From Bauldia sp. (lineage in GTDB: Bacteria > Pseudomonadota > Alphaproteobacteria > Rhizobiales > Kaistiaceae), in contig JAGRKZ010000089.1 in NCBI GenBank assembly GCA_020442065.1, positions 1-58,475 of the forward strand: a stretch of DNA of 58,475 nucleotides. The letters run 5' to 3'. The notes under the pieces were generated by a model that made no database searches, was not told the DNA's origin, and saw nothing but the letters and a program-made list of their open reading frames with translations. A program made the translations under genes and the position numbers. Below are positions 1-11,113 of the stretch, piece after piece. The first letter of the stretch is position 1, and each line of letters begins with the position of its first letter.

Positions 1-692
1 GCTATTCCGGCATCACCGCCAACCCCGCGCTGGGCAAGGCGGCAGACCTTCTGGTCGAACAGGGCGGCACGGCCGTCCTCTGCGAGACGCCCGAGATCTA
101 CGGCGCCGAGCACCTCCTCACCCGGCGCGCCGCCACCCGCGAGATCGGCGAGAAGCTCGTCGGGATCATCAAGTGGTGGGAGGACTACACCGAGCGGAAC
201 CGCGGCGAGATGAACAACAACCCCTCGCCGGGCAACAAGGCCGGCGGGCTCACCACCATTCTCGAGAAGTCGCTTGGCGCGGCCGCCAAGGGCGGCACGA
301 CCACGCTCCGCGGCGTCTATCACTATGCCGAGCCGATCAAGACCCGCGGCTTCGTCTTCATGGATTCGCCGGGCTACGATCCGGTCGGCGTAACCGGCCA
401 GGTCGCCTCGGGCTGCAACATGATCTGCTTCACCACCGGGCGCGGCTCGGCCTTCGGCTTCAAGCCGGCGCCGTCGATCAAGCTCGCCACCAACTCGGAC
501 ATGTACCGGCACCAGTCGGAGGACATGGACATCAACTGCGGCGACATCCTCGACGGCGTCACCATCGAGGCGAAGGGCCAGGAGATCCTCGACGAGGTGA
601 TCGCGGTCGCCAGCGGCAAGAAGTCGAAGTCCGAAGAGTTCGGCTATGGCGACAACGAGTTCGTGCCCTGGCAGATCGGCGCGGTGATGTAA
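1..692 (+). CDS. UxaA/GarD-family sugar-acid dehydratase, C-terminal part (5' truncated)
   Basis: The reading frame enters from the left edge and gives 229 residues to a TAA stop. It carries the hallmark C-terminal segments of the altronate/galactarate dehydratase superfamily: SGITANPALGKAADLL at the window start, ETPEIYGAEHLLTRRA, NPSPGNKAGG, and the core block ASGCNMICFTTGRGSAFG. Family members are cytoplasmic metal-dependent enzymes that dehydrate hexonates or hexarates to 2-keto-3-deoxy acids. The N-terminal SAF-like domain lies outside the window or on a separate gene. The substrate (altronate, galactarate or other) cannot be fixed from this part. Neighbouring oxidoreductases, cupins and a LacI regulator fit a sugar-acid catabolic locus, but this is inference. 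Confidence 0.9.
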   Translation, partial: YSGITANPALGKAADLLVEQGGTAVLCETPEIYGAEHLLTRRAATREIGEKLVGIIKWWEDYTERNRGEMNNNPSPGNKAGGLTTILEKSLGAAAKGGTTTLRGVYHYAEPIKTRGFVFMDSPGYDPVGVTGQVASGCNMICFTTGRGSAFGFKPAPSIKLATNSDMYRHQSEDMDINCGDILDGVTIEAKGQEILDEVIAVASGKKSKSEEFGYGDNEFVPWQIGAVM

Positions 693-701
693 CGAGGAGA
701 C

Positions 702-747
702 GCGGGGAGGGACTGGCAGACGGCGCTGCCGGCTGGTCTTTCCCCGC
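702..747 (+). terminator. hairpin downstream of the dehydratase gene
   Basis: Outer arms GCGGGGA (702-708) and TCCCCGC (741-747) pair exactly, and inner arms GGCAG (715-719) and CTGCC (726-730) extend the structure. It begins 9 bases after the stop codon. No T-run follows, so it is a transcript-end hairpin rather than a canonical intrinsic terminator. Confidence 0.4.
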
Positions 748-827
748 CCCCTGGGCGACGCAAGGGGCCAGCGCGCGCCGATGCTTCCGAATGACGCGCG
801 AAGCCCTGACATCAAGAGACCAGAGCC

Positions 828-1829
828 ATGCAGGCGATCATCATCGACGAGGGCCCTCCGTTCCAGAATCTGAGGCTCGTCGACCGCCCGACCCCGACAC
901 CGGCGCGCGGCGAGGTGGTGCTGAAGCTGAAGGCGGCCTCCCTCAACTATCGCGACCTCGAAATGGTCAGCGGCACCTATTCCTCCCGCTTTCCGCTGCC
1001 GCTGGTGCCGCTTTCGGACGGGGTAGGCGAGGTCGTCGCGGTGGGCGACGGCGTGACCCGCGTCAGGACGGGTGACCGGGTCGCGGGAACATTCTGGCAG
1101 GGCTGGATTGCGGGCGCTTTCGAGGATTGTCCTCAGCTCGGCGGTTCGGCGGACGGCATGCTGAGCGAATACGTCAAGCTGGACGAGGGCGGCGTGGTGA
1201 ACGTCCCGGCACACCTGACCGACCAGGAGGCGGCGACCCTTCCCTGTGCGGCGGTCACGGCCTGGCAGGCGCTCGTCACCGACGGGCTGCTCAAATCGGG
1301 CGAGACGGTGCTGATCCAGGGCACGGGCGGCGTGGCGGTGTTCGCGCTTCAGTTCGCCGTCATGTTCGGAGCCCGCTCGATCGTGATCTCGAGCGGCGAT
1401 GCCAAGCTGGAGCGGGCCACGGCGCTCGGCGCCTCGGCAACCGTCAACTACGTGAAGACACCGGATTGGCATCTTGCCGTCCGCGATCTCAACGGCGGCC
1501 GCGGTGTCGACCATGTCATCGAGGTCGGTGGTGCCGCAACGCTGCCCCGCTCGCTGGAGGCGATTCGCCTGGGCGGCCAGATTCATTTGATCGGCTACGT
1601 CGGCGGAAAGCAGGAGCTGGTCAATCCGATGGCGATCCTCAATCGAAGAGCGGTCCTGCGCGGTTTGCCGACCGGGTCACGGGCCACGTTCGAGGCGATG
1701 AACCGAGCCATCGCCGAGAACCGGATGCGACCGGTGATCGATCGCGTCTTCCCGTGGCGGGATTTCGCGGAGGCCCTGCGCTATCTCGGCGAAGGGCGGC
1801 ACTTCGGCAAGATCGTGCTGTCGTTCTGA
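828..1829 (+). CDS. MDR-family NAD(P)-dependent oxidoreductase (quinone oxidoreductase type)
   Basis: This 333-residue protein has the two-domain medium-chain dehydrogenase/reductase layout. The N-terminal GroES-like part contains ASLNYRDLEMV (about residues 37-47), where zinc alcohol dehydrogenases carry the catalytic Cys, so it belongs to the zinc-free quinone-oxidoreductase side of the family. The Rossmann part has the nucleotide loop GTGGVA at residues 165-170, followed by GGRGVDHVIEVGG. It probably reduces a carbonyl or enone with NADPH in the cytoplasm; the substrate is unknown. It reads in the same direction as the dehydratase, 135 bases downstream and beyond a hairpin, and converges on the SDR gene with a 21-base gap. 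Confidence 0.85.
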   Translation: MQAIIIDEGPPFQNLRLVDRPTPTPARGEVVLKLKAASLNYRDLEMVSGTYSSRFPLPLVPLSDGVGEVVAVGDGVTRVRTGDRVAGTFWQGWIAGAFEDCPQLGGSADGMLSEYVKLDEGGVVNVPAHLTDQEAATLPCAAVTAWQALVTDGLLKSGETVLIQGTGGVAVFALQFAVMFGARSIVISSGDAKLERATALGASATVNYVKTPDWHLAVRDLNGGRGVDHVIEVGGAATLPRSLEAIRLGGQIHLIGYVGGKQELVNPMAILNRRAVLRGLPTGSRATFEAMNRAIAENRMRPVIDRVFPWRDFAEALRYLGEGRHFGKIVLSF

Positions 1830-1850
1830 CTGCGAGCGCTCAGCGCTGGG

Positions 1851-2552
1851 TCACACCGAGCGCATCAGGCCGCCGTCGACCCGGATGTTCTGGCCGGTGA
1901 TGTAGCCAGCCCCATCGGAGGCGAGAAAGGCGACGGTGGCGGCGATTTCCTCGACCGTCCCGTAGCGCTTCATCGGCACGCTGGCGCGGCGCTCGTCGGT
2001 CTGGGGCAGGCTGTCGGTCCAGCCCGGCAGGATGTTGTTCATGCGAACATTGTCGGCGGCGTAGGTGTCGGCGAAGACCTTGGTGAAGGCGGCAAGCCCG
2101 GCCCGGAAGACGCCCGAGGTCGGGAACATCGGGCTCGGCTCGAAGGTCCAGGCGGTCGAGATGTTGACGATGGCGCCGCGCTTCTGGGCGACCATGACCG
2201 GCGCCACCAGCCGCGTGGGCCGGATGACGTTCATCAGATAGACGTCCATGCCCTTGTGCCAGTCCTCGTCCGGGATCTCGAGGAGCTTGCCCTTGGGGCC
2301 GTGGCCGGCGCTGTTGACGAGGACGTCGATCCGACCCCAGCGCGCCATCGCCGCGTCGACCAGGCGCTTGATGTCGTCGGGCACGAGGTTGGAGCCGGTG
2401 ACGCCGAGACCCCCGAGCTCGACGGCGAGGGCCTCGCCCCTCCCGGACGAGGACAGGATGGCAACGTTGTAGCCGTCCGCCGCGAGCCTTCGCGCCGCGG
2501 CCGCGCCCATGCCGCTGCCACCGGCGGTCACCACCGCAACCCTGTCCGTCAT
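1851..2552 (-). CDS. SDR-family protein with atypical catalytic site
   Basis: The 233-residue protein has a classical short-chain dehydrogenase fold: the cofactor loop TAGGSGMG (residues 9-16), NSAG at 80-83, IVNIST near 128-133 with the serine in the usual place, and the C-terminal GQNIRVDGG. The catalytic YxxxK motif is missing: the aligned stretch reads SGVFR (S146 to R150), followed by the usual AGLAAFTK. Dehydrogenase activity is therefore uncertain, and it may be a specialised or non-catalytic member. It is transcribed divergently from the GYD gene, sharing an intergenic region that contains an inverted repeat at 2654-2670. Confidence 0.85.
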   Translation of the reverse strand: MTDRVAVVTAGGSGMGAAAARRLAADGYNVAILSSSGRGEALAVELGGLGVTGSNLVPDDIKRLVDAAMARWGRIDVLVNSAGHGPKGKLLEIPDEDWHKGMDVYLMNVIRPTRLVAPVMVAQKRGAIVNISTAWTFEPSPMFPTSGVFRAGLAAFTKVFADTYAADNVRMNNILPGWTDSLPQTDERRASVPMKRYGTVEEIAATVAFLASDGAGYITGQNIRVDGGLMRSV

Positions 2553-2653
2553 CCCGACGCTCCCCAGTCCGTTGTTCGAAGCGGCGACACTGTAGCGATC
2601 GGAGGTGTGATTTGAAGAGCACGGTCCCGCGAATTCCGTCGGTGCTGGACGAC

Positions 2654-2670
2654 AGACTGTCGACCAGTCT
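2654..2670. promoter_or_regulatory. 17-bp inverted repeat, candidate operator
   Basis: AGACTG and CAGTCT flank a 5-base spacer as perfect 6-bp arms. It lies between the divergent SDR (start 2552) and GYD (start 2743) genes, just upstream of a possible -10 element TATTCT at 2681-2686. Size and symmetry suit a dimeric repressor such as a TetR-family protein, but no regulator gene adjoins it. Confidence 0.35.
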
Positions 2671-2742
2671 TCCCTAGTGTTATTCTGGCCGGGTCACGCC
2701 AAAAAACCTGAATAAGCGAGTTCAACTCAGGGGAGAAATACG

Positions 2743-3033
2743 ATGGCTACATATATTTCACTGGTAAACTGGACGGATCAGGGCATCCGAAGCCTGAAGG
2801 ATTCGCCCGGTCGCGTCGATGGAGCCCGCAAGCTCGCCAAGAAATACGGTTGCGAGATGGGCGATTTCTTCATGACGATCGGTCCCTACGACATGGTGGT
2901 GATGATCGAGGCGCCCGACGACGAAGCGGCTGCGAAGTTCTCGCTCGCCCTTGCATCCGGCGGCAACATCCGAACCACCACCATGAAGGCGTTCAAGGAA
3001 GACGCCTACCGGAAGATCATCGCCGACGTGTGA
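2743..3033 (+). CDS. GYD domain-containing protein
   Basis: This 96-residue protein of the GYD family starts MATYISLVNWTDQG and contains the conserved VDGARKLAKKYG, MGDFFMTIGPYDMVVMIEAPDDE and ALASGGNIRTTTMKAF blocks. GYD proteins are small ferredoxin-like alpha/beta proteins of unknown biochemical role. The start is supported by the strong ribosome-binding site AGGGGAGAAA ending five bases before ATG. A perfect hairpin follows the stop at 3044-3070, so the gene looks monocistronic. Confidence 0.88.
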   Translation: MATYISLVNWTDQGIRSLKDSPGRVDGARKLAKKYGCEMGDFFMTIGPYDMVVMIEAPDDEAAAKFSLALASGGNIRTTTMKAFKEDAYRKIIADV

Positions 3034-3043
3034 GCCGACAGGC

Positions 3044-3070
3044 GCCGGCCGCCGCTTTCGTGCGGCCGGC
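3044..3070 (+). terminator. strong hairpin after the GYD gene
   Basis: GCCGGCCGC (3044-3052) and GCGGCCGGC (3062-3070) form a perfect 9-bp GC stem with a 9-base loop, 10 bases after the GYD stop codon. There is no downstream T-run, as is common for GC-rich alphaproteobacteria. Confidence 0.55.
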
Positions 3071-3200
3071 CCCACGCATCGGCTCGTCGACAGGCGTCAT
3101 GCTCGCGCGTTCGCCTCTCGCCACATGGCCGGAATTCGGGCTATAGATCTGCGCCCCGCGGTTGCAGCGCGACCGGCGATATCCGACCGAAAGACCTCCC

Positions 3201-4430
3201 GTGACGGCCACGACCAATCCTCCCGACGCGCAGGCTCATGCGGAGGTGACCGCGTTCGCCACCATCGGCGCGATCAGCCTCGCCCATCTCCTCAATGACA
3301 TGATGCAGTCGCTGCTGCCCGCAATCTATCCGGTGCTGAAGGAGAGCTTCTCGCTCGACTTCACCCAGATCGGCATCATCACGCTCGCCTTCAACATCAC
3401 CGCGTCGCTGCTCCAGCCCGCCGTGGGGCTCTATACCGACCGCCACCCCAAGCCGTTCTCGCTCACCATCGGCATGGGCCTGACGCTGTGCGGGCTGCTC
3501 GCGCTTGCCTCGGCCCCGACTTATCCGCTGCTGGTCGCCGGCGCGGCGCTGGTCGGTCTGGGCTCGGCCGTGTTCCACCCCGAATCCTCGCGCGTCGCCC
3601 GCCTTGCCTCGGGCGGCCGCTACGGCTTCGCGCAGTCGTTCTTCCAGGTCGGCGGGAACATCGGCTCCTCGATCGGGCCGCTGCTCGCCGCGCTGATCGT
3701 CGTCCCCTATGGCCAATCGAGCGTGGCATGGTTCTCGGTGGCCGCCCTCATCGGGATGATCGTGCTCTTCAATGTCGGCATCTGGTACCGCAACCGCCTG
3801 CCGCTGCCGGCGCAGACCGCGAAGCGGGCCATCGTCGGCGGAGTGGAACTGCCGGTCGGGCGCGTCGCCGGAACGCTGCTGGTGCTCGCCGTGCTGGTCT
3901 TCTCAAAATTCCTCTACATGGCGAGCCTGACGACCTTCTACACCTTCTACGTGATCGAGCGTTTCGGCGTGGACGTGCAGACCGCACAGATCATGCTGTT
4001 CGTGTTCCTCGCGGCCGTGGCGGCGGGCACCTTCATCGGCGGGCCGATGGGCGACCGATACGGGCGGAAGGTGGTGATATGGGTCTCGATTCTCGGGGCG
4101 CTGCCCTTCACCCTCCTCCTCCCCTACGCCAACCTGTTCTGGACGGTGGCGCTGACCATCGTCATCGGCGTGGTGCTGTCGTCGGCCTTTTCGGCGATCG
4201 TGGTGATGGGCCACGCCCTCCTGCCGGGGCGGATCGGTATGGTCTCAGGCCTCTTCTTCGGGTTCGCGTTCGGCATGAGCGGCATCGGCGCCGCCGCGCT
4301 CGGCGTCCTCGCCGACCACACCAGCATCGAGTTCGTCTACCAGGTCTGCGCCTTCCTGCCGGCGATCGGGTTGGTCACGGCGTTTCTGCCCGATATCGGG
4401 GCGAGCCCGAAGCGGGTGAAGTCGGCGTGA
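3201..4430 (+). CDS. MFS transporter, fosmidomycin-resistance (Fsr) type
   Basis: A 409-residue protein with about twelve hydrophobic segments. Features such as ISLAHLLNDMMQSLLPAIYP near the N-terminus, LVGLGSAVFHPESSRVARLA, and FFQVGGNIGSSIGPLLAAL are typical of the Fsr branch of the major facilitator superfamily, inner-membrane exporters driven by the proton gradient. The GTG at 3201 is preferred because the protein then starts shortly before the first membrane helix; an upstream in-frame TTG at 3162 would add 13 unlikely residues. The exported substrate is not predictable from sequence. Confidence 0.85.
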   Translation: MTATTNPPDAQAHAEVTAFATIGAISLAHLLNDMMQSLLPAIYPVLKESFSLDFTQIGIITLAFNITASLLQPAVGLYTDRHPKPFSLTIGMGLTLCGLLALASAPTYPLLVAGAALVGLGSAVFHPESSRVARLASGGRYGFAQSFFQVGGNIGSSIGPLLAALIVVPYGQSSVAWFSVAALIGMIVLFNVGIWYRNRLPLPAQTAKRAIVGGVELPVGRVAGTLLVLAVLVFSKFLYMASLTTFYTFYVIERFGVDVQTAQIMLFVFLAAVAAGTFIGGPMGDRYGRKVVIWVSILGALPFTLLLPYANLFWTVALTIVIGVVLSSAFSAIVVMGHALLPGRIGMVSGLFFGFAFGMSGIGAAALGVLADHTSIEFVYQVCAFLPAIGLVTAFLPDIGASPKRVKSA

Positions 4431-4457
4431 GATGGCGCTGATGCCGGGGCGGCATCG

Positions 4458-4781
4458 TCATGTTGGCGACCCACCGCTGCCCGTCTCGGCGATGTCATAG
4501 ACCTGAACGCGGTCGATCATGCCGAGACACGTGTCGAGGAAGGCTTGGTGCTCGTCGCTCACCTGATACGCGTCGTGGCCGTCGATATCGTCGAACCGGA
4601 GTACGAGCGCATAGCCATAGGTCGAGTCGACGACTTCCCGCAGCGTTGCCGCCGGTCCGCCGATCCGCCGGTCGCGAACATGAGGCTCCCGGGCGAGTCG
4701 TTCCAGGCCGCGACGAAAAGTGACGCGGCCGGCGGAGTCGACGCCGTCCCGAAGCCAGAAGTACACCGAATGGGTGTGCAT
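4458..4781 (-). CDS. Dabb-family (stress-responsive A/B barrel) protein
   Basis: A 107-residue protein beginning MHTHSVYFWLRDG, with RRGLERLAREPHV, YGYALVLRFDDIDGHDAYQ and HQAFLDTCLGMIDRVQVYDI. This is the pattern of the Dabb dimeric alpha/beta-barrel family, small cytoplasmic proteins of mostly unknown role, some catalytic. It lies downstream of two cupin genes on the same strand after a 264-base gap in which I see no gene. It may be part of the same regulated unit or independent. Confidence 0.8.
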   Translation of the reverse strand: MHTHSVYFWLRDGVDSAGRVTFRRGLERLAREPHVRDRRIGGPAATLREVVDSTYGYALVLRFDDIDGHDAYQVSDEHQAFLDTCLGMIDRVQVYDIAETGSGGSPT

Positions 4782-5045
4782 GTGCGGCTCCCTGTTCTGT
4801 CACTTCGCCAATTCCGGTCTGCCGTTCGCGCATACGACGGCTTGCCGCCGCGCGGCATCGATCAGGATCGCCATGGCAGGGCGGTTCTGCCGCGCGAGGA
4901 AGACGGGCCGGCCGGCTCAGACGCCCTGATACGCATCAGCATCGCGCCCCACCGCTACAGTCACGACAACCGCCGCGCGATGCGCGCTCGGAAGCGGCGC
5001 CCGGGAAAACCGCCCGGGCCGCTCTGCAGACGCGCAACCTCGCGC

Positions 5046-5435
5046 CTATGTCGTCTTCTTCATCTCGATGCGAATGCCGTGGATCGTCTTGCCCGACTGG
5101 TTGAGCACCCGCCCGGCCGGCTGTGGCGACATGTTGACGACCAGGCACCCCTTGCCGTTCCAGCCGCTGATCGCCTGGATGACGTCGCGGTTGGGCGGAA
5201 GCGTCGTGCCGTCCGGCGCGATGTCGAAGACCGGCCCTCCCACCTGATCGAAGACGAACACGGACGGCCAGCGGTGGTGGTGGATCGGTTCCTCGTCCTC
5301 GTGCTCGAGGGTCACTTCGAGCACCCGGAGGTGCTCGTTCTCGAACAGGACCTTGTGATGCTTGGGCGCGGCAGCCACGGCATCGAGCGCGGGATCCCAG
5401 GTCGAGGGATCGATATTTGCGACATCATTGGCCAT
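5046..5435 (-). CDS. cupin-like protein of unknown function
   Basis: The 129-residue protein has a single cupin-like core: NEHLRVLEVTLEHEDEEPIHHHRWPSVF is the first beta motif with a histidine cluster, followed by VQPP-type strands and IHGIRIEMKK at the end. I recognise no specific family. It lies 44 bases downstream of the cupin gene at 5480-5878 on the same strand and is probably co-transcribed with it under the three LacI-type operators at 5961-6063. Function is unknown; a metal-dependent isomerase or dioxygenase role would be typical of the fold but is not shown. Confidence 0.7.
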   Translation of the reverse strand: MANDVANIDPSTWDPALDAVAAAPKHHKVLFENEHLRVLEVTLEHEDEEPIHHHRWPSVFVFDQVGGPVFDIAPDGTTLPPNRDVIQAISGWNGKGCLVVNMSPQPAGRVLNQSGKTIHGIRIEMKKTT

Positions 5436-5479
5436 TGCGATTCCCTCCCCTCAGTCCGCCCCTCCTCGGGCGGGGGCCC

Positions 5480-5878
5480 TCAGGCCCTGATGCTCCGCCA
5501 CGGCTCCTCGCCGGACATGTCGATCGCCTCGAACCCGTCGCCGACGCACGGGCTGAAGAAGACGAGGAGGTGAGCAGCGCCCCTGCCGGCATTGAATGTG
5601 CCATGCACCGTGCCGGGAGCGATGAAGATGGCGTCGCCGGATTTGAGTATACGCCGGTCGCGCTCGATCCACTGCTCGATCTCGCCGTCGACGACGTAAA
5701 GCACTTCCTCCTGCGTGGCATGCTTGTGGAAGCTGTGCCCTTCGCCGGGCGACAGCGTGGCATTGATCGTGGCGATCTGTGCCGCCCCCGTGGAAGCCGG
5801 GTGGCTGAGCCACCGCAGGAAGCCCCAGGGCGCCTGATCGACGGCAATCGAGTCTCGCATTCTGAACTGGCTGGGCAT
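5480..5878 (-). CDS. cupin domain protein
   Basis: This 133-residue single-domain cupin has the two conserved motifs: GEGHSFHKHATQEEVLYVVDG (metal-binding His/His/Glu) and GDAIFIAPGTVHGTFNAG (second His). The ATG at 5878 is chosen over an upstream in-frame start because GGGAGGGA stands eight bases before it. The gene is the first of a minus-strand unit and reads away from the LacI regulator; three copies of a palindromic operator fill the promoter region. Likely a cytoplasmic small-molecule-modifying or sensing protein in the catabolic locus; the substrate is unknown. Confidence 0.82.
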   Translation of the reverse strand: MPSQFRMRDSIAVDQAPWGFLRWLSHPASTGAAQIATINATLSPGEGHSFHKHATQEEVLYVVDGEIEQWIERDRRILKSGDAIFIAPGTVHGTFNAGRGAAHLLVFFSPCVGDGFEAIDMSGEEPWRSIRA

Positions 5879-5960
5879 GCTGGTCCCTCCCGGTGCTTTG
5901 GCAGCAGGCCGACTGCGACGCGGCATCGAAGGATCTCGATGCGACAACCGAAAGTTTCAT

Positions 5961-5976
5961 TTCGGATCGATCCAAG
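5961..5976. promoter_or_regulatory. LacI-type operator copy 1
   Basis: TTCGGATCGATCCAAG matches the 16-bp palindrome CTTGGATCGATCCAAG deduced from the three copies at 14 of 16 positions. It lies in the divergent cupin/lacI promoter region, centred 31 bp from copy 2, about three helical turns. Confidence 0.65.
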
Positions 5977-5991
5977 TATATTTCAAGCGTT

Positions 5992-6007
5992 CTTGGATCG
6001 ATCCTAT
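5992..6007. promoter_or_regulatory. LacI-type operator copy 2
   Basis: CTTGGATCGATCCTAT keeps the perfect core GGATCGATCC and the left arm CTT. It is the middle of three copies between the cupin operon and the regulator gene. Confidence 0.65.
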
Positions 6008-6047
6008 TTTGCGTTTAAGCCCAACTGAGAGATGTGTCAACAGAAAT

Positions 6048-6063
6048 CTTGGATCGATCTAAT
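6048..6063. promoter_or_regulatory. LacI-type operator copy 3, next to the regulator start
   Basis: CTTGGATCGATCTAAT retains the left half perfectly. It ends 12 bases before the regulator ATG at 6076, so bound repressor would cover the start region of its own gene, consistent with autorepression. Confidence 0.65.
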
Positions 6064-6075
6064 TCTTAGTGGACC

Positions 6076-7161
6076 ATGCAGCCGAAAGCCGATAAGCGCT
6101 TTGGGGAACCAGCGAGGGACAAGGGTTTGGCCAGACTGATCGATGTCGCCCGGGCGGCCGGCGTCTCCCGGAGCACGGCATCCAACGTGTTCAACAACCC
6201 GGACCTCGTCAGGCCCAACCTCCGCCAGCGCGTCGAGGCGGCGGCGCGGGACCTTGGCTATCTCGGACCGGATCCCAAGGGCCGCTTGCTCCGCGCTGGC
6301 AAGTTCAACGCCATCGCCGTGATGCCGCCGAGCGACTGGGGCATCGTCGATTCGCTTCGCAATCCGGTCTTCAACCTCTTCCTCCGCGGCGTCGGCGAGG
6401 CGTGCGATTCGATCGGGGCCAACCTCGTGATCATCTCCGACGGCACCGGCGTCGATGGAATCCGGAATGCCCTCGTCGACGGCTTCATCTTCGGCCGCGT
6501 CGAACATCTGCGCGAGATCGAGCCGGCGCGGCTAAGGCGGTTGCCATTTGCCGTGGTCGACTTCGACCCCGGCCCGGGCGTCGGCTCGGTACGGGCGGAT
6601 GCCCATGCCGGGGGCTACGCCGCGGCGAAGCATCTCCTCGACCTCGGCCATCGCCGCTTCGGCGTCCTGTCTTTCCTTCGCCAGCGCTCGACCGCGCGTT
6701 TCCACCCCGCCGGCTTGCCGCGCGGCCCGGAGGCGGTGGGAATGCCGACCGACCAGGAAAAATACCGCGGCTATGCAGACGCGCTGGCCGAGGCCGGCAT
6801 CGACATCGCCGACGTACCAATGGTGCAGGCCGATCCTTGGGATAAAAGCGCTGCCAGCATGTTGCTCGACGCGGCACCGCGAGCGACGGCTTTCCTGTCG
6901 ATGGCGGTGATGCAGGCTATGGAACTCGTCGCCGAGGCGCGGCGGCGCGGCCGCTCGGTGCCGGGCGATCTCTCGGTAGTTGGCTACAACGATATTCCGG
7001 AAGCCGCGCGTTTCGACCCGCCGATTACCACCGTCGACGGCATGGTGGTCGAGAAGGGGCGGGTTGCGGCCCGCCTTGTTTTTGCCGGCGGGCCACCCCG
7101 GCACGAGATCCTGCAGCCGCAACTGATCATCCGCGGCTCGACCGGCCCGGCGCCGGCCTGA
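6076..7161 (+). CDS. LacI-family transcriptional regulator
   Basis: A 361-residue regulator. Residues about 19-50 form the LacI helix-turn-helix (LIDVARAAGVSRSTASNVFN), with the hinge after it. The rest is a periplasmic-binding-protein-like effector domain, including LSVVGYNDIPEAARFDPPITTV near the C-terminus. It binds DNA as a dimer and should be released or engaged by a small carbohydrate-type ligand; the ligand is unknown. The three palindromic copies at 5961-6063 directly upstream are its probable operators, implying control of itself and of the divergent cupin unit. It converges on ileS with a 21-base gap. Confidence 0.92.
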   Translation: MQPKADKRFGEPARDKGLARLIDVARAAGVSRSTASNVFNNPDLVRPNLRQRVEAAARDLGYLGPDPKGRLLRAGKFNAIAVMPPSDWGIVDSLRNPVFNLFLRGVGEACDSIGANLVIISDGTGVDGIRNALVDGFIFGRVEHLREIEPARLRRLPFAVVDFDPGPGVGSVRADAHAGGYAAAKHLLDLGHRRFGVLSFLRQRSTARFHPAGLPRGPEAVGMPTDQEKYRGYADALAEAGIDIADVPMVQADPWDKSAASMLLDAAPRATAFLSMAVMQAMELVAEARRRGRSVPGDLSVVGYNDIPEAARFDPPITTVDGMVVEKGRVAARLVFAGGPPRHEILQPQLIIRGSTGPAPA

Positions 7162-7182
7162 CCATCTCAACGGACGCCGCCG

Positions 7183-10353
<3,171 letters not shown>

Positions 10354-10573
10354 CGCGATCAGTCATATGGGGACGGACTGAGCCGTCCGCGAGGCCGGGA
10401 ATTGGCGGCTTCGATACCGGTTTTGGCCGGCTACCGCCACTCCTAAAAGCGCGACCGACGCACCGCGCGCCTTTCAGCGACATTTGAGTGCCTGCTCAAG
10501 GCGTACCGACGCTCACGGCCTCGGATACCGTCGTCGTCGAGACGTTCATGACCCGAGAACGCTGCCCGCGTGC

Positions 10574-11113
10574 TCAGTCCTCGACGACGCCGACGAAGGG
10601 CAACTCGCGGAAGGCATGAGCGACATCCATGCCGTACCCGACGACGAACAGGTCCGGGCAGGTGAAACCGACATGGTCGGCTTTGAGCGGCTGGGCGAGC
10701 TTGCCGGGCTTGTCGAGGAGCACCGCAATCCCGACCCGCCGTGCCCCGCGTTCCTTCATGAGGCCGCTTGCATACGCAAGCGTCCGCCCGGATTCGAGGA
10801 TGTCGTCGACAAGGAGAACGTCGCGGCCGGCGACATCGGATTCGATGTCGCGCAGCACCCTCACCTCGCCCGACGATTCGGTGCCGGCGTGGTAGCTCGA
10901 TAGCGAAATGAACTCCACTTCCGGGGACATTCCGGCATCGTGAAGGGCGCGTATCAGATCCGCTGCAAAGACGAAGCTGCCCTTCAAAACGGAAACGACC
11001 AGCAAGTCCTCGTAGCCGGCGGCGGCGATCTCCTGCGCGATCTCGGCATTGCGGGCGGCAATCACCGCGGCATCATAAAGGACGCGGATGCTGCGCCCGC
11101 GCACGAGCAGCAT
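10574..11113 (-). CDS. hpt: hypoxanthine phosphoribosyltransferase
   Basis: The 179-residue protein catalyses purine salvage, forming IMP or GMP from the free base and PRPP. The PRPP loop VDDILESGRT is at residues 102-111, and SVLKGSFVFAADLIRAL gives the conserved LKG pyrophosphate-binding loop near residue 43. The C-terminal PDLFVVGYGMDVAHAFRELPFVG is the purine-binding tail of the family. Its ATG overlaps the stop of the zinc-ribbon gene by four bases, so the two are translationally coupled, an arrangement seen next to ftsEX in Rhizobiales. Confidence 0.93.
   Translation of the reverse strand: MLLVRGRSIRVLYDAAVIAARNAEIAQEIAAAGYEDLLVVSVLKGSFVFAADLIRALHDAGMSPEVEFISLSSYHAGTESSGEVRVLRDIESDVAGRDVLLVDDILESGRTLAYASGLMKERGARRVGIAVLLDKPGKLAQPLKADHVGFTCPDLFVVGYGMDVAHAFRELPFVGVVED

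Noticed and set aside
1830-1850. Hairpin from two AGCGCT copies between convergent oxidoreductase genes
   Set aside because: The copies are only one base apart, leaving no loop, so no stable hairpin can form.
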